Part shown: piece after piece, positions 11,481-24,815 of the stretch | How positions within the stretch are numbered: the first letter of the stretch is position 1 | Layout of the letters: every line of letters begins with the position of its first letter | DNA from: Castor canadensis | Lineage: Eukaryota; Chordata; Mammalia; Rodentia; Castoridae | DNA: 64,000 bases | Assembly: GCF_047511655.1 (NCBI RefSeq) | Contig: NC_133399.1 | Coordinates: forward strand, 5,893,333 to 5,957,332 | Direction: 5' to 3' | Position numbers and translations under genes: made by a program | The notes under the pieces: model-generated | What the model was told of the DNA's origin: nothing | Databases searched by the model: none | What the model saw: the letters and a program-made list of their open reading frames with translations, nothing else

Positions 11481-11924
11481 TAGCAAATCAAGAATTTAAA
11501 TTGGGAAGCATGAGAGAGTCTCTGGTGATTATGCCAGCTGAAAATTAAGTGTCTTTTAAAAGGAAAAACATTATACGCAGCTTAGCATTAGCTACAGAAA
11601 TGACTGGATACATGATTCAGAATAGGATTGGGACAAAAATAAGAGTTTCAAATGGACAAAGAAGACATATACATTTCCAGGAACAGACCATCTGTTGACT
11701 GTCATGAACTGTGAAGGCCAGGGAACCAATGTAGTAGGGAGATATCTTATTAATTGTCTTACTTAAGAATGTGCAAATTAAAATAATACAATGCCACCAT
11801 CTCTGCCTTCTCAAAGGAATAATTATTTTCAAGTTTGTTTGGGTCAATATGAAGTATCTGGTTAGTGTTATTTTTTAATGGATGTTTACATGAAGGATGC
11901 ATAAGAGAATGCTCTTATGGAAAT

Positions 11925-12150
11925 TAATGGATCTCAGGGCTTTCCACTTGCTTGTTACATACTGTACTACTTGAGTCACACCTGTAGCCTTTTTTTCTTT
12001 GTCTATTTTTTGGGATCATTTTTTCCCATTTCTTAGTTTTGCTTTTCTTTTACCTGGACTGGCATGGACCCAATCATCCTCATCTCAGTCTCCCAAGTAC
12101 CTCAGCTTATAGGCAATGGCCATTGGTGCCTGGATCAGTATGATATTTTC
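11925..12150 (-). mobile_element. composite SINE
   Basis: The plus strand shows 'ctacttgagtcacacctgta' (tRNA-like half), a T-rich linker and 'ctcagtctcccaagtacctc' (7SL-like half). It is the same arrangement as the SINE pieces around 18,965-19,600. Confidence 0.7.
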
Positions 12151-12159
12151 ATACATCTT

Positions 12160-12620
12160 TGTAGAATGCTTTGATCTGAAATACTCTGTTACATACTCTT
12201 CTCACCCTCCTGCTTGTCTTCTTCCATTCATAAAATAGTCACTTTTACTATCATGTCTCTAAAATACTCATCATATGCCACTTAAAACTCTTCCTACGTA
12301 GAATTATTTACACATGTCTTTATATATAGATATCTGAAACATTAAACAATTCTGATAATATATACAATGAAAAATATTAATGTAAACTTTATAATATAGA
12401 TACATGTAAAAGACTTTTCAAAGATACATAAAAACATAGAATTTTTTTGATAAACACAAATTTACCATATAAATATAGAAGATAAATAAATTGTTCTTGT
12501 TTGAAAAATTCATAAAATAAATACCTTTGTTCCATACCACACAAGAAAAAATGGTGAGCAGAAAGTCCTTCACCTGGCCCATCTCGTTGGCCCTCGTACT
12601 TGATACTCATGAAAATAATA
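12160..12620. other. AT-rich stretch, no recognised gene
   Basis: Long AT-rich region with short overlapping chance ORFs and no repeat hallmark that I can name. Confidence 0.5.
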
Positions 12621-12624
12621 ATTT

Positions 12625-12835
12625 TCCTTGGCACATGTGGATCATGCCTATAATCCTATTTACTTCAAAAGTCGAGATTGGGAAAATTGTGTTGAAGGGT
12701 AGCATAGGCAAAGAAGTGACCCCCATATTTAAAATAATCAAACCAAAATGCACTGCAATAAATAGGGTACTGGGTTTAGAAGCACAAAGCTGTGAGTTCA
12801 CCCCAAAATCCCACATCCAAAACAAGCCAAAAACT
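12625..12835 (+). mobile_element. diverged composite SINE
   Basis: The left half is 'atcatgcctataatcctatt'. The right half keeps 'aaagctgtgagttcacccca'. It lies inside a 147-codon chance frame (12,527-12,970). Confidence 0.65.
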
Positions 12836-13404
12836 AAAATAGGTAATTTACCTTATACATTTTTCAGACTGATGTATTTTCCTATTAGCAGAAAAAACTG
12901 GTCTAACACAACCAGGTTCTATATTCAGTACTGTGCAGAACCTATGAAGAAAAACAGTTTGCACTGGTAAAAATAAAATGCCTTGGTATTTATACAGTCT
13001 TCCTGAATGTGAAGGTTGACATTGACTAGGAAGGACATTTTTAATGAACTGAGCAATGGGTATATAGCTAGGGAAAGGGCTAGAGATGGACATACAGGAA
13101 AAGGAAGATAATGATAACTCCACATAAGCAATGGATTTTGGAAGTTATTTCCAGGACCAAGAAAATGGAAGGAATGGTGTCTACATGTGATGGGCCTGGA
13201 GGCTCTCCTTATTCAGAAAATAGAAAAGCACAGGGAGAAGGTGCTACTGCTGATGATTTTGAGATCTTCAGGGAAAGAGGGAAGATGATGCCCCAGAGAC
13301 TGGTAAGGAGTCATGGAACAAAAAATTGTTGAGAATTACTTCCAAATTGATCTTCTCATGTTTGAAAGGGCAGATTCCTGGTTCTTAGGGAGTAGGAAAC
13401 AGTA

Positions 13405-13870
13405 TATTAGTCAGGTTTTACCCTGTAAAAAATTCTTGTGGTAGTGAATCTATAAGGGTTAATGTTGTTTTTTGGTTGCTAGTTATGGAGATCCCATCCA
13501 CAATGAAATGGCTCTGTGGGATTTGGACATGGCCTGGCAGCTCATAGGCTGAGGAGCTTGTGGTGGAGCAAAACAATAAACACCATGCAGGGAGCAGAAG
13601 AGCAGAAGTAGAGTGGGGTCCAGTGAACTCCCTTGATGACTGTCTCCAAAGATCTGATGTCTCATACTTGGCCCCAACTCTTAAAGGTTTGAATATCTTC
13701 CAATAGTCCCAAGCATGGTACAAATCCCTCACTCATCATTGAGTGACATTGGTTCAAACAACTCCAAGTAGGAGGGAATGGGAATGTTTGGTCAAGAAGT
13801 TGTAAGTTACAGCAATAACAAGGAGTCAAACTTTCTGTACATGCAGATGTGTGTGACAATCTATCCATGC
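13405..13870 (+). repeat. interspersed repeat shared with 41.27-41.65 kb
   Basis: Collinear similarity to 41,270-41,650: 'aaatggctctgt', 'gagcagaagagcagaagtag', 'agactgtctccaaagatct'-like, 'atcttccaatagtcccaagc'. The same orientation occurs twice, about 28 kb apart. The family is not recognised. Confidence 0.55.
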
Positions 13871-13879
13871 TAAGATTGG

Positions 13880-14870
13880 ACCTTTACCCAGACATGCACA
13901 GGAGTGTTGGGGTCAGACTGTCATTTCACAAAGTCTGTGAAAGTAAGCTTAGAGAAAGACATATGAAAGCAGGTGCATGAATGAGTTTATGAATATGTCA
14001 GTTTCTTTTTATCAGAACATTGAAGTATTTCCCTGTGATTTTTCCTTCTGTTTAAGGTCAACATTGAATGAGGGGCATTAGTACCATGCAAGGAAGAGGG
14101 GACAGCTGAGGCCCCAGATTTGAATCTTTGTTGTGCTTCTGCAGCACCTATGAATGTTGATCTTTGAGGCACCAATTCAGTGTTCTGTCTGGTATTTATG
14201 CTTGGTAATATGTTATAATTTCTGTATGTGGGTCTTCATTGTAACTTGGGTCAAACAGTCTCCTTGTCTGAACTATTGCAAAGGGTTTTCATTCATTTTA
14301 ATGGGTATTCTTTTAATCTCCTTTGCAAACTTTGTACAGTTCTGGTGAGAAATCTACACTTTCTCCTTATACTTATTAACTGAGGTTTCTTGTCCATATG
14401 TTCTTTCTGTCTTGGGTAATACAGTTTAGATTGAGATTTCACCTGTAAGAAATAATTGTCCATGAAGAGAAGTGCATGATTCCAATTCCTGAAATGTGAC
14501 AATATCAGGCCTTTCTTCCTGGTCAAGCGATTCCTTACCTGGCCTGGCCTGGAACACAACTTACTTGATCGCAGGCTGTGCCCATGGGAAAATGAGTGTG
14601 AAATTCTTTCAGAATATTCCTGGCTCCATTTCTGAGTTGATGAAGTAAGGTCCATTCTGCAAAGAAGCTTCTGTAATCTAATATCACACATTCAACACTA
14701 TATGAAGAGAACAACTTGTGATATTTCTCACCTAGTGATAGCTGTTATGCTGGGATAGACAGGGAGTAGACTGAAAAATCACAGATCCAAGTCTAGCCAG
14801 AAAAGGGCATCACAACACAAATATCTTTTAGAGATAGTAGACAATAGACAAGGGAGTCACCTTGAAATAA
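13880..14870. other. no recognised feature
   Basis: Contains a 132-codon minus-strand frame (14,293-14,691) with no recognisable domain or start context. It may be ERV-internal DNA upstream of the LTR-like block at 14.9-15.3 kb, but no motif proves this. Confidence 0.4.
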
Positions 14871-14879
14871 CCCCAAAGT

Positions 14880-15290
14880 TCTGGCATGGCAACACACATC
14901 TTTAAGACACAGATACAGAAAGGTAGGAGGGAGTTGCCTCTAAAGAATGCCCTTAGCGCCAAATCTTTATGACCAAACCCACCTAAGAGATTTGTTTTCA
15001 AAATCCACCTGTCAAGAAGACCCAGGCAAACATCCCCCTGTCAGAAAGACTTGTGTAGTTTCAATGCCTCAAACTGCCCAAAAAGTAGCATAAATACCCT
15101 TAATCAGCTCACCTGCTATGGCTTGGATCACTTTCCTCCAAGTCTCTCACTTGTAGAGTTTTGACCCTTTCTTTCCTTAATAAAGACCTGTGTGTTTGCA
15201 TCTTTAACTGTTGAATCATTCTTTCAATTTGAACAAGAATTCAATCCATACCTGACACATGTGTCACTAGGAATGCCATGACCATTCTCC
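14880..15290 (+). repeat. probable LTR
   Basis: Plus-strand promoter/poly(A) order typical of an LTR: CATAAATA at 15,089-15,096, then AATAAA at 15,179-15,184 followed by 'gacctgtgtgtttgcatctt'. The ends were not resolved and no target duplication was found. Confidence 0.55.
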
Positions 15291-15549
15291 CCCCAAAATG
15301 ATAAGAAATCACAAGAACCATGAAGAGACAGAGAAATGTGGCTGTTCAATGCAAAATATCAATTTTTGAAATATCTCAGGAGGTGGACTCATTTTACAAA
15401 GACCTTCTGGAAAATGTCTAAGGTAGAATCAAATGGTTGTAGGGAACTATGATGTAGAAAAAGGAAAATGTGAAAACAATGCATGAAGAAGATAATATCT
15501 ATAAAGACTTAGAAATAATCAAAATGATTTTATAGACATTATGAAGATG

Positions 15550-15760
15550 TGCCTGGGACTGGTGGCTCATGCCTGTAATTCTAGGTACTGAGGATGGAGA
15601 GATCAGGAGGATTCTGGTTTGAGCTATCCCAGGCAAACGATTCATGAGATCCTATCCATAAAATACCTAACTTTAAAAGGGCTGGTGCATTGGTTGGAGG
15701 TGTAGACCCTGAGTTCAAGCCCCGGGTAACATACACACACACACACAAAAGACAAAACGA
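15550..15760 (+). mobile_element. composite SINE with (AC)n tail
   Basis: The left half is 'ggtggctcatgcctgtaatt'. The right half is 'aaaagggctggtgcattggt' and 'cctgagttcaagccccgggt'. A short (AC)n run at 15,731-15,748 replaces the A-rich tail. Confidence 0.85.
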
Positions 15761-16035
15761 AGATGTATGTAAAATAAGTTCAACCAAACCATTACTGTAG
15801 GTGTTTATATGTAAAGTGGAGAATCAAGACCAAAAATTTGCATGAAAGAGAGTAATTAAAATTTGAAGCCTGAAGAGAAAGAAAGGAATATGAAATTGAA
15901 GAATATGTCACCAGTGTATGAATTGTGTAAATTGTTAAACAGTGTTCTCTAGTGAGGAGAATAAGATAGAAGCTATGAACATAGATTACATGAAGTAAAC
16001 AATGGTAGAAAATTGAAAAATGGATGTGGTGGAAA

Positions 16036-16692
16036 TGAAAGAATGATGTGGAATGGATAGGCAGGAAGATGGCTGTAATGCTAGCACAAGGTTTATTGTG
16101 AACAAAAGTCTGAAGCCTCTGGGAAACACAGTAAGAAAGGGTTTTAAGAAGGCAAGCTCACAACAGGAAAAACTAGAGTCCCAGCTGAAGGACTACACAT
16201 GGCATTCACTTAGCCTAGGAAGTCCACTGTTTCTAGCTGTCCATTGTTTGTGGTTGGAGATTGGCAGCACGTTCCTGGAGTCTCTTAGTGGAATCATGAA
16301 CGATCATGGTCTGGTTTAAGTTAAACAGTCTTGTCATAAAAACAGTATTCTTTGTACAGGTTTTTGGTGGCAACCTATGTGAAGGAATGAAGGCTTTGGG
16401 AGATAAAGTGAGAAATGCAGTTAAATGCACATGGGCCAATGGCAATCAGCATAAGGAAATACCAAGGAAATTTGGTACAGACATTGGCTATAGGTTTAAG
16501 TAAAGAAAATAACTGGGGGAAGGGGACAAAGGTATACCTAGCAAATGGTTCCAACACAGGTGTGGCATAGTTGGTCACAATCTCAGCCCTGTTCTGGGAG
16601 AGTTTCCAGATTTCTAAGCTGAAGGGTATTCCACCTAAGCAGTTAAAGTCTAAGTCATAAGTATTTGTTATTTAAGTCTAAAACTAGAAACA
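16036..16692. mobile_element. LTR-like element, copy 1 (TG...CA, 657 bp)
   Basis: Similarity to the inverted sequence at 43,679-44,337 begins at TGAAAGAATGA and ends at CTAGAAACA, giving near-equal lengths (657 and 659 bp) and TG/CA termini like an LTR. No target duplication was seen at either site. Open frames inside it (such as 16,375-16,578 minus) are shared with the other copy but broken, so coding is unlikely. Confidence 0.6.
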
Positions 16693-16694
16693 AG

Positions 16695-17085
16695 GTACTA
16701 ATTTACTGGTGTCACTAGTCCAGTCCACCAGCTCCACATTTATTAATAGCTTGTGTGGATACTGATCCCTTCCTTCAATCTTACTGAAATGCTCTGTATT
16801 TTATGTATTATTGACACTATATGGTTTCATTTGTTTTCTGTTTCATTCTGTCTCTATTAGTAACTTTTCTTCACAGTTATGACAAGGATTACATAAAATA
16901 TATTATGGCTATTCAATATTTATCAAAATCTTACCTATAGTTGAATACAAAGAAAATTTACACGTACTTTCTTCCCACTCCACATTCAATATCATTCATG
17001 TCACACTCTATATCTTTCTTTACTTTATATCCATTAAGAAATATTGTATGTTATTTATTTGTAATGCTTGGTTCTCACTGAAGTT
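16695..17085. other. no recognised feature
   Basis: AT-rich, no ORF of note, no internal similarity found. Confidence 0.5.
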
Positions 17086-17089
17086 AAAA

Positions 17090-17180
17090 AATTTGGGGTA
17101 GTATAGCTCCTTGAACTCAGGGCCTCACATTTTCTAGGCAGGCACCCTACCACTTGAGCCACTCCACCAGTCCTGAAGTT
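17090..17180 (-). mobile_element. SINE fragment (tRNA-like half)
   Basis: Plus strand 'ccttgaactcagggcctcac' and 'cttgagccactccaccagtc', a well-kept right monomer in reverse. Confidence 0.85.
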
Positions 17181-17184
17181 AAAA

Positions 17185-18485
17185 AGAACTTTTACACTTT
17201 GCCTTTCAGCATTCCAGTATTCTGAATATGATTAAATTTACCTTTCCTCAGTGGGATTATTGCTCACATTTTCATGCCATTTCAAGGACACATGTTTAAT
17301 TGTAAGAACTGTTACACATCACAGTGATGGGCATCTTCATCATTTTATGTGAGACCTGTCCCAGCAAATGAAAGAGGTCCTAATGTTGTACTTCTGGTAG
17401 TTGCAATGAGAAAACTGGTTTCATGGTGTAGATTTTCAGAGACCTCTTCAGACAATCTACCCATTTTCACAGCCAACCAAATTAAGATGTGCCAACACAG
17501 GGGATGCAATTATTGCATACATGTGTAAATGGGGGTTACATGCCAGCCATATTCTACACAGGAATTAAGATGGACTAAAGCCAACCCTTTTTCTATCTCA
17601 GAGAAACAGACTGCTTTATCAAAGTCTACAAGAAAATGCTCATTCTAAGATTATACATAATCCATAGCATTGCACATTCACTTGGATACACCTCACAGAA
17701 GAGAAGTCTCTCTGTTGAGTTAGATGCAGGTAAGGATTTAGCTTGGGTGGTGCCATTCGCTTATGCCCCTCCTTCAACACTGAAGTGATTTCTTCTTCAG
17801 CACCTTAGTATTTGCCAACAGGGAGATGTCACCTCAAGTCAGTTTAAGGTTCTGACCTGAACAAACTGCCAAAATCATGAGACCTTTTTTCCTGAAAGCT
17901 TCCTAAATCTTTGTCTTAAATTTGTTCTTTAGAAATTTTAATCATAGAAATCTTACAGTGTGATTCAAAGAGCACTATGCATTAAACTGCAAGTACTGTC
18001 CAGGTAACAGCTGCAAGGCACTGAAAGCTTCAGTCTTAGAAAGAAAAGCATTCCCCAACTGTGCCCATGTGTGTGTGCCCTGCTATCCTGACAGTGCTTT
18101 GCAGCTCCTCACTGTCACCACTCCTTAGTTGTTTTCAGTAGCTTTGGAGCCCAGTTAGAAAGAGGAGCAACTGTGTAGAAACAACCCAGGGGAACTTCTT
18201 TGACCTTGGTCTCAGGTTCAAATCTGATTTCATTTTAGAGTCACTGGCCTCAGACCTCTACTCTACAACAAGTTACTCATGGACATCACACCAGCATTCA
18301 TAATTTAATATAGGCAAGTGTCACAATAACATTGTTGAATAAAGAACCAGCTGTGTCCCAGGGTATTTATGTGTCTTCTTTCCATTTGAAAGTCTTATTT
18401 TAGTCCCAATCCTACTTCCAGGGATGAAACCAGTCATTTGGGTAGCTATTCCTAAACTTCCTATAATGGTTTCCCTTTTAAGAGA
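17185..18485. other. 1.3 kb without recognised feature
   Basis: No similarity to the duplicated blocks and no long frame. It ends where similarity to 44,355 begins and is therefore the left flank of block A. Confidence 0.5.
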
Positions 18486-19044
18486 CTATTTTCATCTGGT
18501 GTAGTCACCATAGACTCTCTCATGCCTCCAGATTTAAATTCTTCATTTGAAACTCTCTTTCAGGAAGTACTGTGATATTTTGGAAGAGAAAGGTGATCCT
18601 ATTTTTGCTTCTGTCATCCATAAGTTTTTTCAGCACCTTCTCAAGAGGACATACACAGAATATTATAAACAGAAAATCAAGTTTGGTGAATTTCGGGTTC
18701 AGAGCACAGGCCTTGGGAATTCACACCTTAATAAGGACTTTAGTAATGGTGCTGTCCTCACCTAAAGCCAGAGTTTCATGGTCTTTCTTTTTGTGCATAA
18801 TTTCTCAAAGCAGAGTTTTGAGTGATTTTATTACACATGCAATACCACCTCAGAGAAGAAGTGTTTACACATTGAATTTATTTTCTTATTCAATGATTGA
18901 AATCTCCATATACTCTTAAGAAAAGAAAACAATCATATTTTGTAAACCTATATTATGCAAAATAATGAATTTCAGGGCTTTACAGTTGCTAGGTGAGGGC
19001 TGTACCACTTCACTGTCACCTGTAGCCCTTACTTCTGTGTCTAT

Positions 19045-19500
19045 TTTTAAATTTTTTTATTATTCATTTATTCAAATGTGTGTGCACTGTTTGGGTCAGC
19101 TAAGCTCACTCCCCCACTCTCTTCCCCCTCCCCCTTACTTCCAGGTATATCCTGTTCTGCCCTATCTCTAATTTTGTTGAGGAGAAGACATAAGGATAGT
19201 AAGTAAGACAAAGCATTTTTGCTAGTTCAGGATAGATATAGAGAAAGATTCATAGCATTGCTTTCATGTACAAATGTTTTATAACCCAAGTTGATTCATC
19301 TCTAACTGTTCTTTACACTGGTTCTTGATCCCCTTCTCATGTTGACCTCTGTTGCTTTAAGGTTTCTGTATTAGTTCCTCTGGAGTGGGGACATCAAAGG
19401 CTTTAATGTTTTGGGTTTTCTACCTATTCCCATATCTACCGTATGTGCTCTAATCTTGTCATGTGATCCATTTTTGACATCACATCTTTCCCTTTCTTAC
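19045..19500 (-). mobile_element. L1 3' UTR fragment
   Basis: The plus strand begins T-rich, then follows the same order as the L1 at 62,948: 'ctctaattttgttgaggaga', a purine-rich stretch, 'ggttcttgatccccttctca' and 'cttgtcatgtgatcca'. It is older than the end-of-window copy and shared with block B. Confidence 0.75.
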
Positions 19501-20669
19501 ATTTTTGGGGAGGGGCAGTGGGACACTGACTGACCAGGAATCCATCCTCCTCATCTCTGAATACAAAGTACCTTAGATTATAGGCATTAGCCATTGATGC
19601 CTAGCTCAGTATGACATTTTTATGCATCTATGTATTGTACTTTCATCACACACACTCTCCTCTACACTTTCTTCTCACCGTACTCATACTTGACCTCTTC
19701 CTTTTTGACAATATTAATTCAATATCTGTCCAATATTTAAAAAGTACTAAAAAATAAATGTATAAACCCAAAAGATTTATTTTCATATACTTTGAAGTAC
19801 ATTAATGACTTCTCACTTTTCTTTCATACATGTGCCATTTACAATTATATAACATAATTGACTCCTTGGGGGTTTTCCAATTGTGTTTTTTCTATTGATT
19901 TCCAGTTCTACTGCAGTATGCCTTCAAATCATGCCTTATGTGATTGCAATTCCATTACCTTATTGTACTTTAGGTAGGAACATGGTATTGGTTTGAGTTG
20001 GGGAGTATGGCATGTCACTTTGAAGGATATATACTCTGGTGTTGATACAATATTCTGTATTGTCACTCCCACAAAAGATATGAAAAGGGTAATTAAAAAT
20101 GAAAATTAGCAAAGTAGCATGCATTATGAAGCCAGCTAACCAGGAGAACATTAAGATGAATCAAGAAAAAGAAATGTGCACCTGGTGCCACTTGCCTCCT
20201 CCTTCAGGACTAGGGTAATTGAGATAGGAGACTCATGAGTTTCAGGCTAACACAAGCAGTACAGTGATTTTGAATAAAGCATTGGATACATACTAAGACT
20301 GCCTAAAAACTGAAAAAGAAATGCGTGTTTGTGAAGCACATGATAGGTACATTCAGGGTTTGATTTCTAGAACAAATGGTTGGAATGTAATAGCATTTAA
20401 AAATTTTGTAAAGAATTATGGTCATATTGGTTTCACAGAGTCATATACCATTGAGGCACTTGAGTTTTCTGTATAAATGTTTGATTGTGACAATGAAAAT
20501 ATGAAGTAATAAATAAAATAGCAGGATACTTGTGGAGAAAGTTAACACTGGGTTCATTATCTCTCATAGATTTTTGTAAAGCTACATGATTGCAAGTCAA
20601 ATGGTCTGATAAATACTAAAAGAATACAATCCTCAGAAATGAATACTCATGTATAAAAACAGGCAGAAA

Positions 20670-20880
20670 TGCACACACCAAGGGCTCATGCATGTATTCC
20701 TAGCTGCTCAGGATACAGAAATCATAAGAATTATGGTTCAAAGCTAGCCTAGGCAAACAGTTTGTGAGACACTATCTTGAAAGAAACCATCACAAAAAAG
20801 GGGTGGAGGAGTGGCTCAGGTGTAGGCCAGGAGTTCAAGTCCAAGTAAAAAAAATCAGTTAAATAAATAAGAAGAGGGAG
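20670..20880 (+). mobile_element. composite SINE
   Basis: The left half is 'ctcatgcatgtattcctagc'. The right half is 'aaaaaggggtggaggagtgg' then 'ggagttcaagtcc'. It is matched at 46,470-46,670. Confidence 0.8.
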
Positions 20881-22194
20881 ACTATAAAGATAAGTTCAAT
20901 GTCAAGCTGATACTTCAAATCCAAAATGATGATTAGATATATGATGATATTTCAGATGGCATAGAAAAACTATCAAGAAAGTTGAATCAGTAATGACAAG
21001 CCATCAATGCAAACCTGTTTTTGGAAACACAATAAGCCAGAAATATTATCAAAAATGGCTAAGATGTTTCAAGGTATTCTTAATCATGGACCAGCAAGCC
21101 CTTAGAGTGTAAAAAAAGGCTTGCTTTACATATTTATGGTTTCCTTCTATTAAACCTCAGTTGACTCAATTAGTTGAAACTCCAGAGATGAGTGAAACTG
21201 AAGGGTCAAGGAATGGAAGCTGTAGTATATTAAGAGGATGAATGTCTGTGAGCAGTCAACTCCCACCTAGTCCATTATTTGGTACTACACCATGCTAGTC
21301 TATGGGTGGGGAGAAGACTCACAGAACTCTACAAATTTAAAAAAATTGGATGATGAATAAAACTATGCCATAGCATAATCCTTTTTGATTGCAGATATGT
21401 ATTGGTCTTCAAATGTTCATTCTTACAGAGCACATTGAATCCACTCATACATTTTTGATTCATTATTTATTAAATCTAAAGACAAGAGAGTTATTGAGTG
21501 ATAATGGAATAATATTACTAGATCAGTTATCAGTAGTGAGGCAAAAGGGACTTCTGCTAAGGGTGAAAGTTGGGCGTAGTATATGATATACTTGGATTTG
21601 TTGGGGCACTAGGTGTCATCATGTTGATAGAGAGTTATTATGAGTATGAACTAGAACCTATGTATAGGTTTAGCTAGTGCAACAGCATATTCAAGTCAGT
21701 CTATAGAACTAGAATCATAAAACTCAGCACAGATGAAGGGCTATTTGATGTGTTAATACATGTTGATCTGACAATCAAGACCATGAACCACTGGTTTCTA
21801 TGATGATAGTAGTTCACTGAATGCATGATGCCATAGATGAAGCAAGTCAGTTTGGGTCTGTAACTACCAGAGGAATTAATAGGTTCCTGTACCTTAGGGT
21901 AGAACAGGGGCTTCAGTTTATTCTCAAAATTTGGTAATCACTGCTCCTACTCAACATGAGATGTCCATATCTATGTTGATGAAGGTTGTGTAATGGGGTG
22001 AAAATGAGTGACATCACAGTCCTTATAAACTTTGTGAGCCAAATAAAATAATTTGGTAAATTCATATGAAAGATAAAGATCTCTTTTCTGTGTTTTCTTT
22101 TTGTTGGGATGAGTATTTCAACATAGGACTTCCCTTTCTGAAAGACCTCTACCACTTGATACATATCTCAAGTTTACTGTTCTCTACTTACTTA

Positions 22195-22300
22195 GAGATA
22201 GGTCTCCAGAACTATTTGTATAGGGTGGCCTTAAACCATGATCCTCCTGACCTCAGCCTACAAAGTAGCTAGGATGAAAGGTGTCAGCTGCCAGGATTTT
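22195..22300 (-). mobile_element. SINE fragment (7SL-like half)
   Basis: Plus strand 'ccttaaaccatgatcctcct' and 'agcctacaaagtagctagga'. Matched at 48,020 and 39,240 in the related modules. Confidence 0.75.
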
Positions 22301-22689
22301 GCATTGTAATGATCTTTTCAATTGGAAGTTGAAATAACCATCGTTGAAAATGATATCTCAGTTACTGATTAGCTGGTTTGCAGTAGGGAAGATAACACTA
22401 GGAAGAAATCTATACAAATAATAAAGGTGTCCGTTCTTTTGGTAGGATTATTTAAAATTTGAATTCCTTTAGCTCATTTCTTTTTTGTTTGTTTCATTTT
22501 GTTTAGTATATTTTTTTCTAGTGCTGGGGAGGAACCTATGGTCTTGCTTATGGGGGTGCAATTGATCTGCCACCAATCTATTCATCTCTTATCTCAAGGA
22601 TCCATCTATTTTCATATTTCAATGTTTTCAGTGAAGGGCAAATAGTTCTTGAGAATGCATCTTCAAAAATAACCAGAGAAAAAACACCA

Positions 22690-22790
22690 AAAGTGTGGCT
22701 TAAGTGATAGAGAATTTGCTTTGCAAACATAAAGACCTGAATTTAACAACCTGTCCCAACAAAAGATTTTACAAAAACAAATTAATAATA
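22690..22790 (+). mobile_element. SINE fragment (tRNA-like half)
   Basis: 'gtgtggcttaagtgatagag' followed by 'aaagacctgaatttaacaac', a diverged right monomer. Matched at 48,530. Confidence 0.65.
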
Positions 22791-23809
22791 CATTAAATAA
22801 TGCTGTATATATCAACATGCTCATCAGTCAAGTGGATGGAATTGTTACACAATTTGTTAGTCAACGCCTGACAAAAACAATATTGATGAACATAATGAAT
22901 ACTCCCCAAGATTCAACATTCTTTGTTATAATATGTACTTTAAATGATGTAGATCTATAGAACTCAAGAAAGTCTTGTATTCTGTAAATGAAAGTGTTGT
23001 TTCTATGAGGCTACATAGCACTTGAAATCGGGTGAGCCTAAAGTAAATGCTGGAGGGTGTTCTCTCCTTTCTGAAGGTGTAACTGTGGTTATCAGGGACC
23101 ATTTTCAGTACAGTATTTTGCTTTTAACATGTGTAATTATTCTATATTTACACTTCTCTAAAGAATACATGAAGGAAATCTGTGAAGGTCAGACTCATAG
23201 AAAGCCATATTTTGGTAGTCTCCTAGAGAAAGGGTTTTTGCATTTGGCAGTTTTTCTTGATAAGAACCTTAATGTAACTGAATTAAGATACTCTGTGTGT
23301 GGAATATAAGGTGTTCAAGTATAGAGATCTGTCTTTAGGGTATGGCTCTCAGTTACAGCTGCAGGCTGCTTTGATCATCTAAGGGAACTCATGACTTGCA
23401 GGGCTCCTTTTCAGTGCCTAGTGTGCTCTTCACCTTTGGAACTATGTTGAATTATGGGAATATGGATTTCCCTTGTGGCCTTGTGCAATGAACTCTTTCT
23501 ATGAACTAGTTAAAAGGTTGCTTTTCATTGTTCTTCATTCTTTTGTATAATTTGTTTCCATATAACACTACCTTCTCTATACATAAAATAAGGTAAATCT
23601 GTTGCTAGTGCAGTTTAATTTTCATGCCTGAAAATAGACAACAAATAAGTATGAGAAAACATTGGCCATCGGCATCCATCCAAATTCCTGTTGGTTGTCA
23701 CCAGGCCTCAATTCAGTTGCAGTACCCTTGTCTGTCATTGTTACCCCTCCTTCTCTCATGTTATGATATCTCCATGGGACTCTACACTGAATTCCCTGAG
23801 TACAATTCT

Positions 23810-24815
23810 CCCATTTTCAGGAGAAATAAGCATGAAGGGCACAGATGTATAACTCAAAGAAGGTGCCTATCCTGGGGGGCCATGACAACTTCCTAGAAAT
23901 GAGGAAGCCTGAGCATTGGCTACTGAAGGGTACTATCCTATAGATCAGCACAGGCAGGAATAGCTTACTAATCACGTTACTAGTGCCTTGAGGTTGCCCT
24001 AAGTCAGTAGCCAATCAGATAGCCAGTTTCTACCCTGTGTGTACCAATAGTGAGTGCCAGTGTGTTACATGATGCACATTGGGTCATCAAACTATGTGCC
24101 ATGTGTCACAGTGTCCACTGACGAGAATCTTCTCAGAACAACCAGTTAGGCAGTTGAGTGATTGACACTGAGGATGAAACCTTAGAGGACACCTGACTGC
24201 AACAGCAGCTGCAAATGGTGACAGCATGTCCTGGCTCTGCATTTGGGCAAAGAGGTCCACATCATGTTCTTAATGGATGGCTTGATCCCACTTTTGATGC
24301 CACTTAGTTGTTTGGCCACGGAATCCTGCAGGGCAAGGCAGGGAGTCATGAACTCTCTGAAATCTCTAAACTGTCTCTGTGAAGTGATTTATCCTAGTCC
24401 ACAGTTTTTGTTTGACACCTCCACTCCAAGCATGGGGCTCCCAGTCTGTGTGGTGTTGGCAGGGTATTCCTTGGGCACTGGGCTTCTTTATTTAGTGTTG
24501 GGAAGGAGCATTGCAATGCAGTGTACACTGTCTGCTCTTTCTCTAAGGTGAGTTTCTGTGCTTCCCTTGACACTTCCAGGTTCAGAGTAAACAGGACTTA
24601 AACCCAGAAACTGTCCTCTGAGGCCCAGTATTCTTAATGCTGCCACTGATGCCTGAATATCTGAGAATCCACCACATTGCCAGAAGCATTGGAAATGAGT
24701 GACCACATGCATACATGGTTGCTCCTGCAGTGCAGGTAGGACTTGGTCCCCACTTACACATTCCTGTTACTGTCCTGAGACTGTTTCTCATTTTATCATG
24801 ACATAATGACTAATG
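23810..24815 (+). promoter_or_regulatory. promoter/first-exon-like module A1
   Basis: CCAAT boxes lie at 24,011-24,015 (in AGCCAATCAGAT, a good NF-Y site) and 24,044-24,048, 33 bp apart. Downstream, an exon-like stretch ends GCAAATG at 24,217, directly followed by GTGACA (GT donor 24,218-24,219). The rest resembles the start of a long intron shared with the other modules. In KRAB zinc-finger genes of tandem clusters the start codon often ends exon 1 in just this way, so that is the leading guess. No KRAB exon was found. Upstream similarity to the other modules extends back to about 23,620. Confidence 0.5.

Noticed and set aside
12527..12970. A 147-codon plus frame
   Set aside because: Overlaps a SINE (12,625-12,835). 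A chance frame.
14293..14691. A 132-codon minus frame
   Set aside because: No recognisable domain, no repeat of the frame elsewhere, no promoter context. Kept only as unexplained DNA.
18547..18919. Overlapping 72- and 115-codon frames, partly shared with 44,622-44,924
   Set aside because: Duplicated non-coding DNA. Frames shift between copies and also match an inverted non-coding fragment at 11.2 kb.
24243..24551. A 102-codon frame with a similar frame at 50,598-50,852
   Set aside because: It starts at TTG, lies downstream of the exon-like donor in intron-like sequence, and the two copies differ by a frameshift near the end. Conservation is explained by the segmental duplication.
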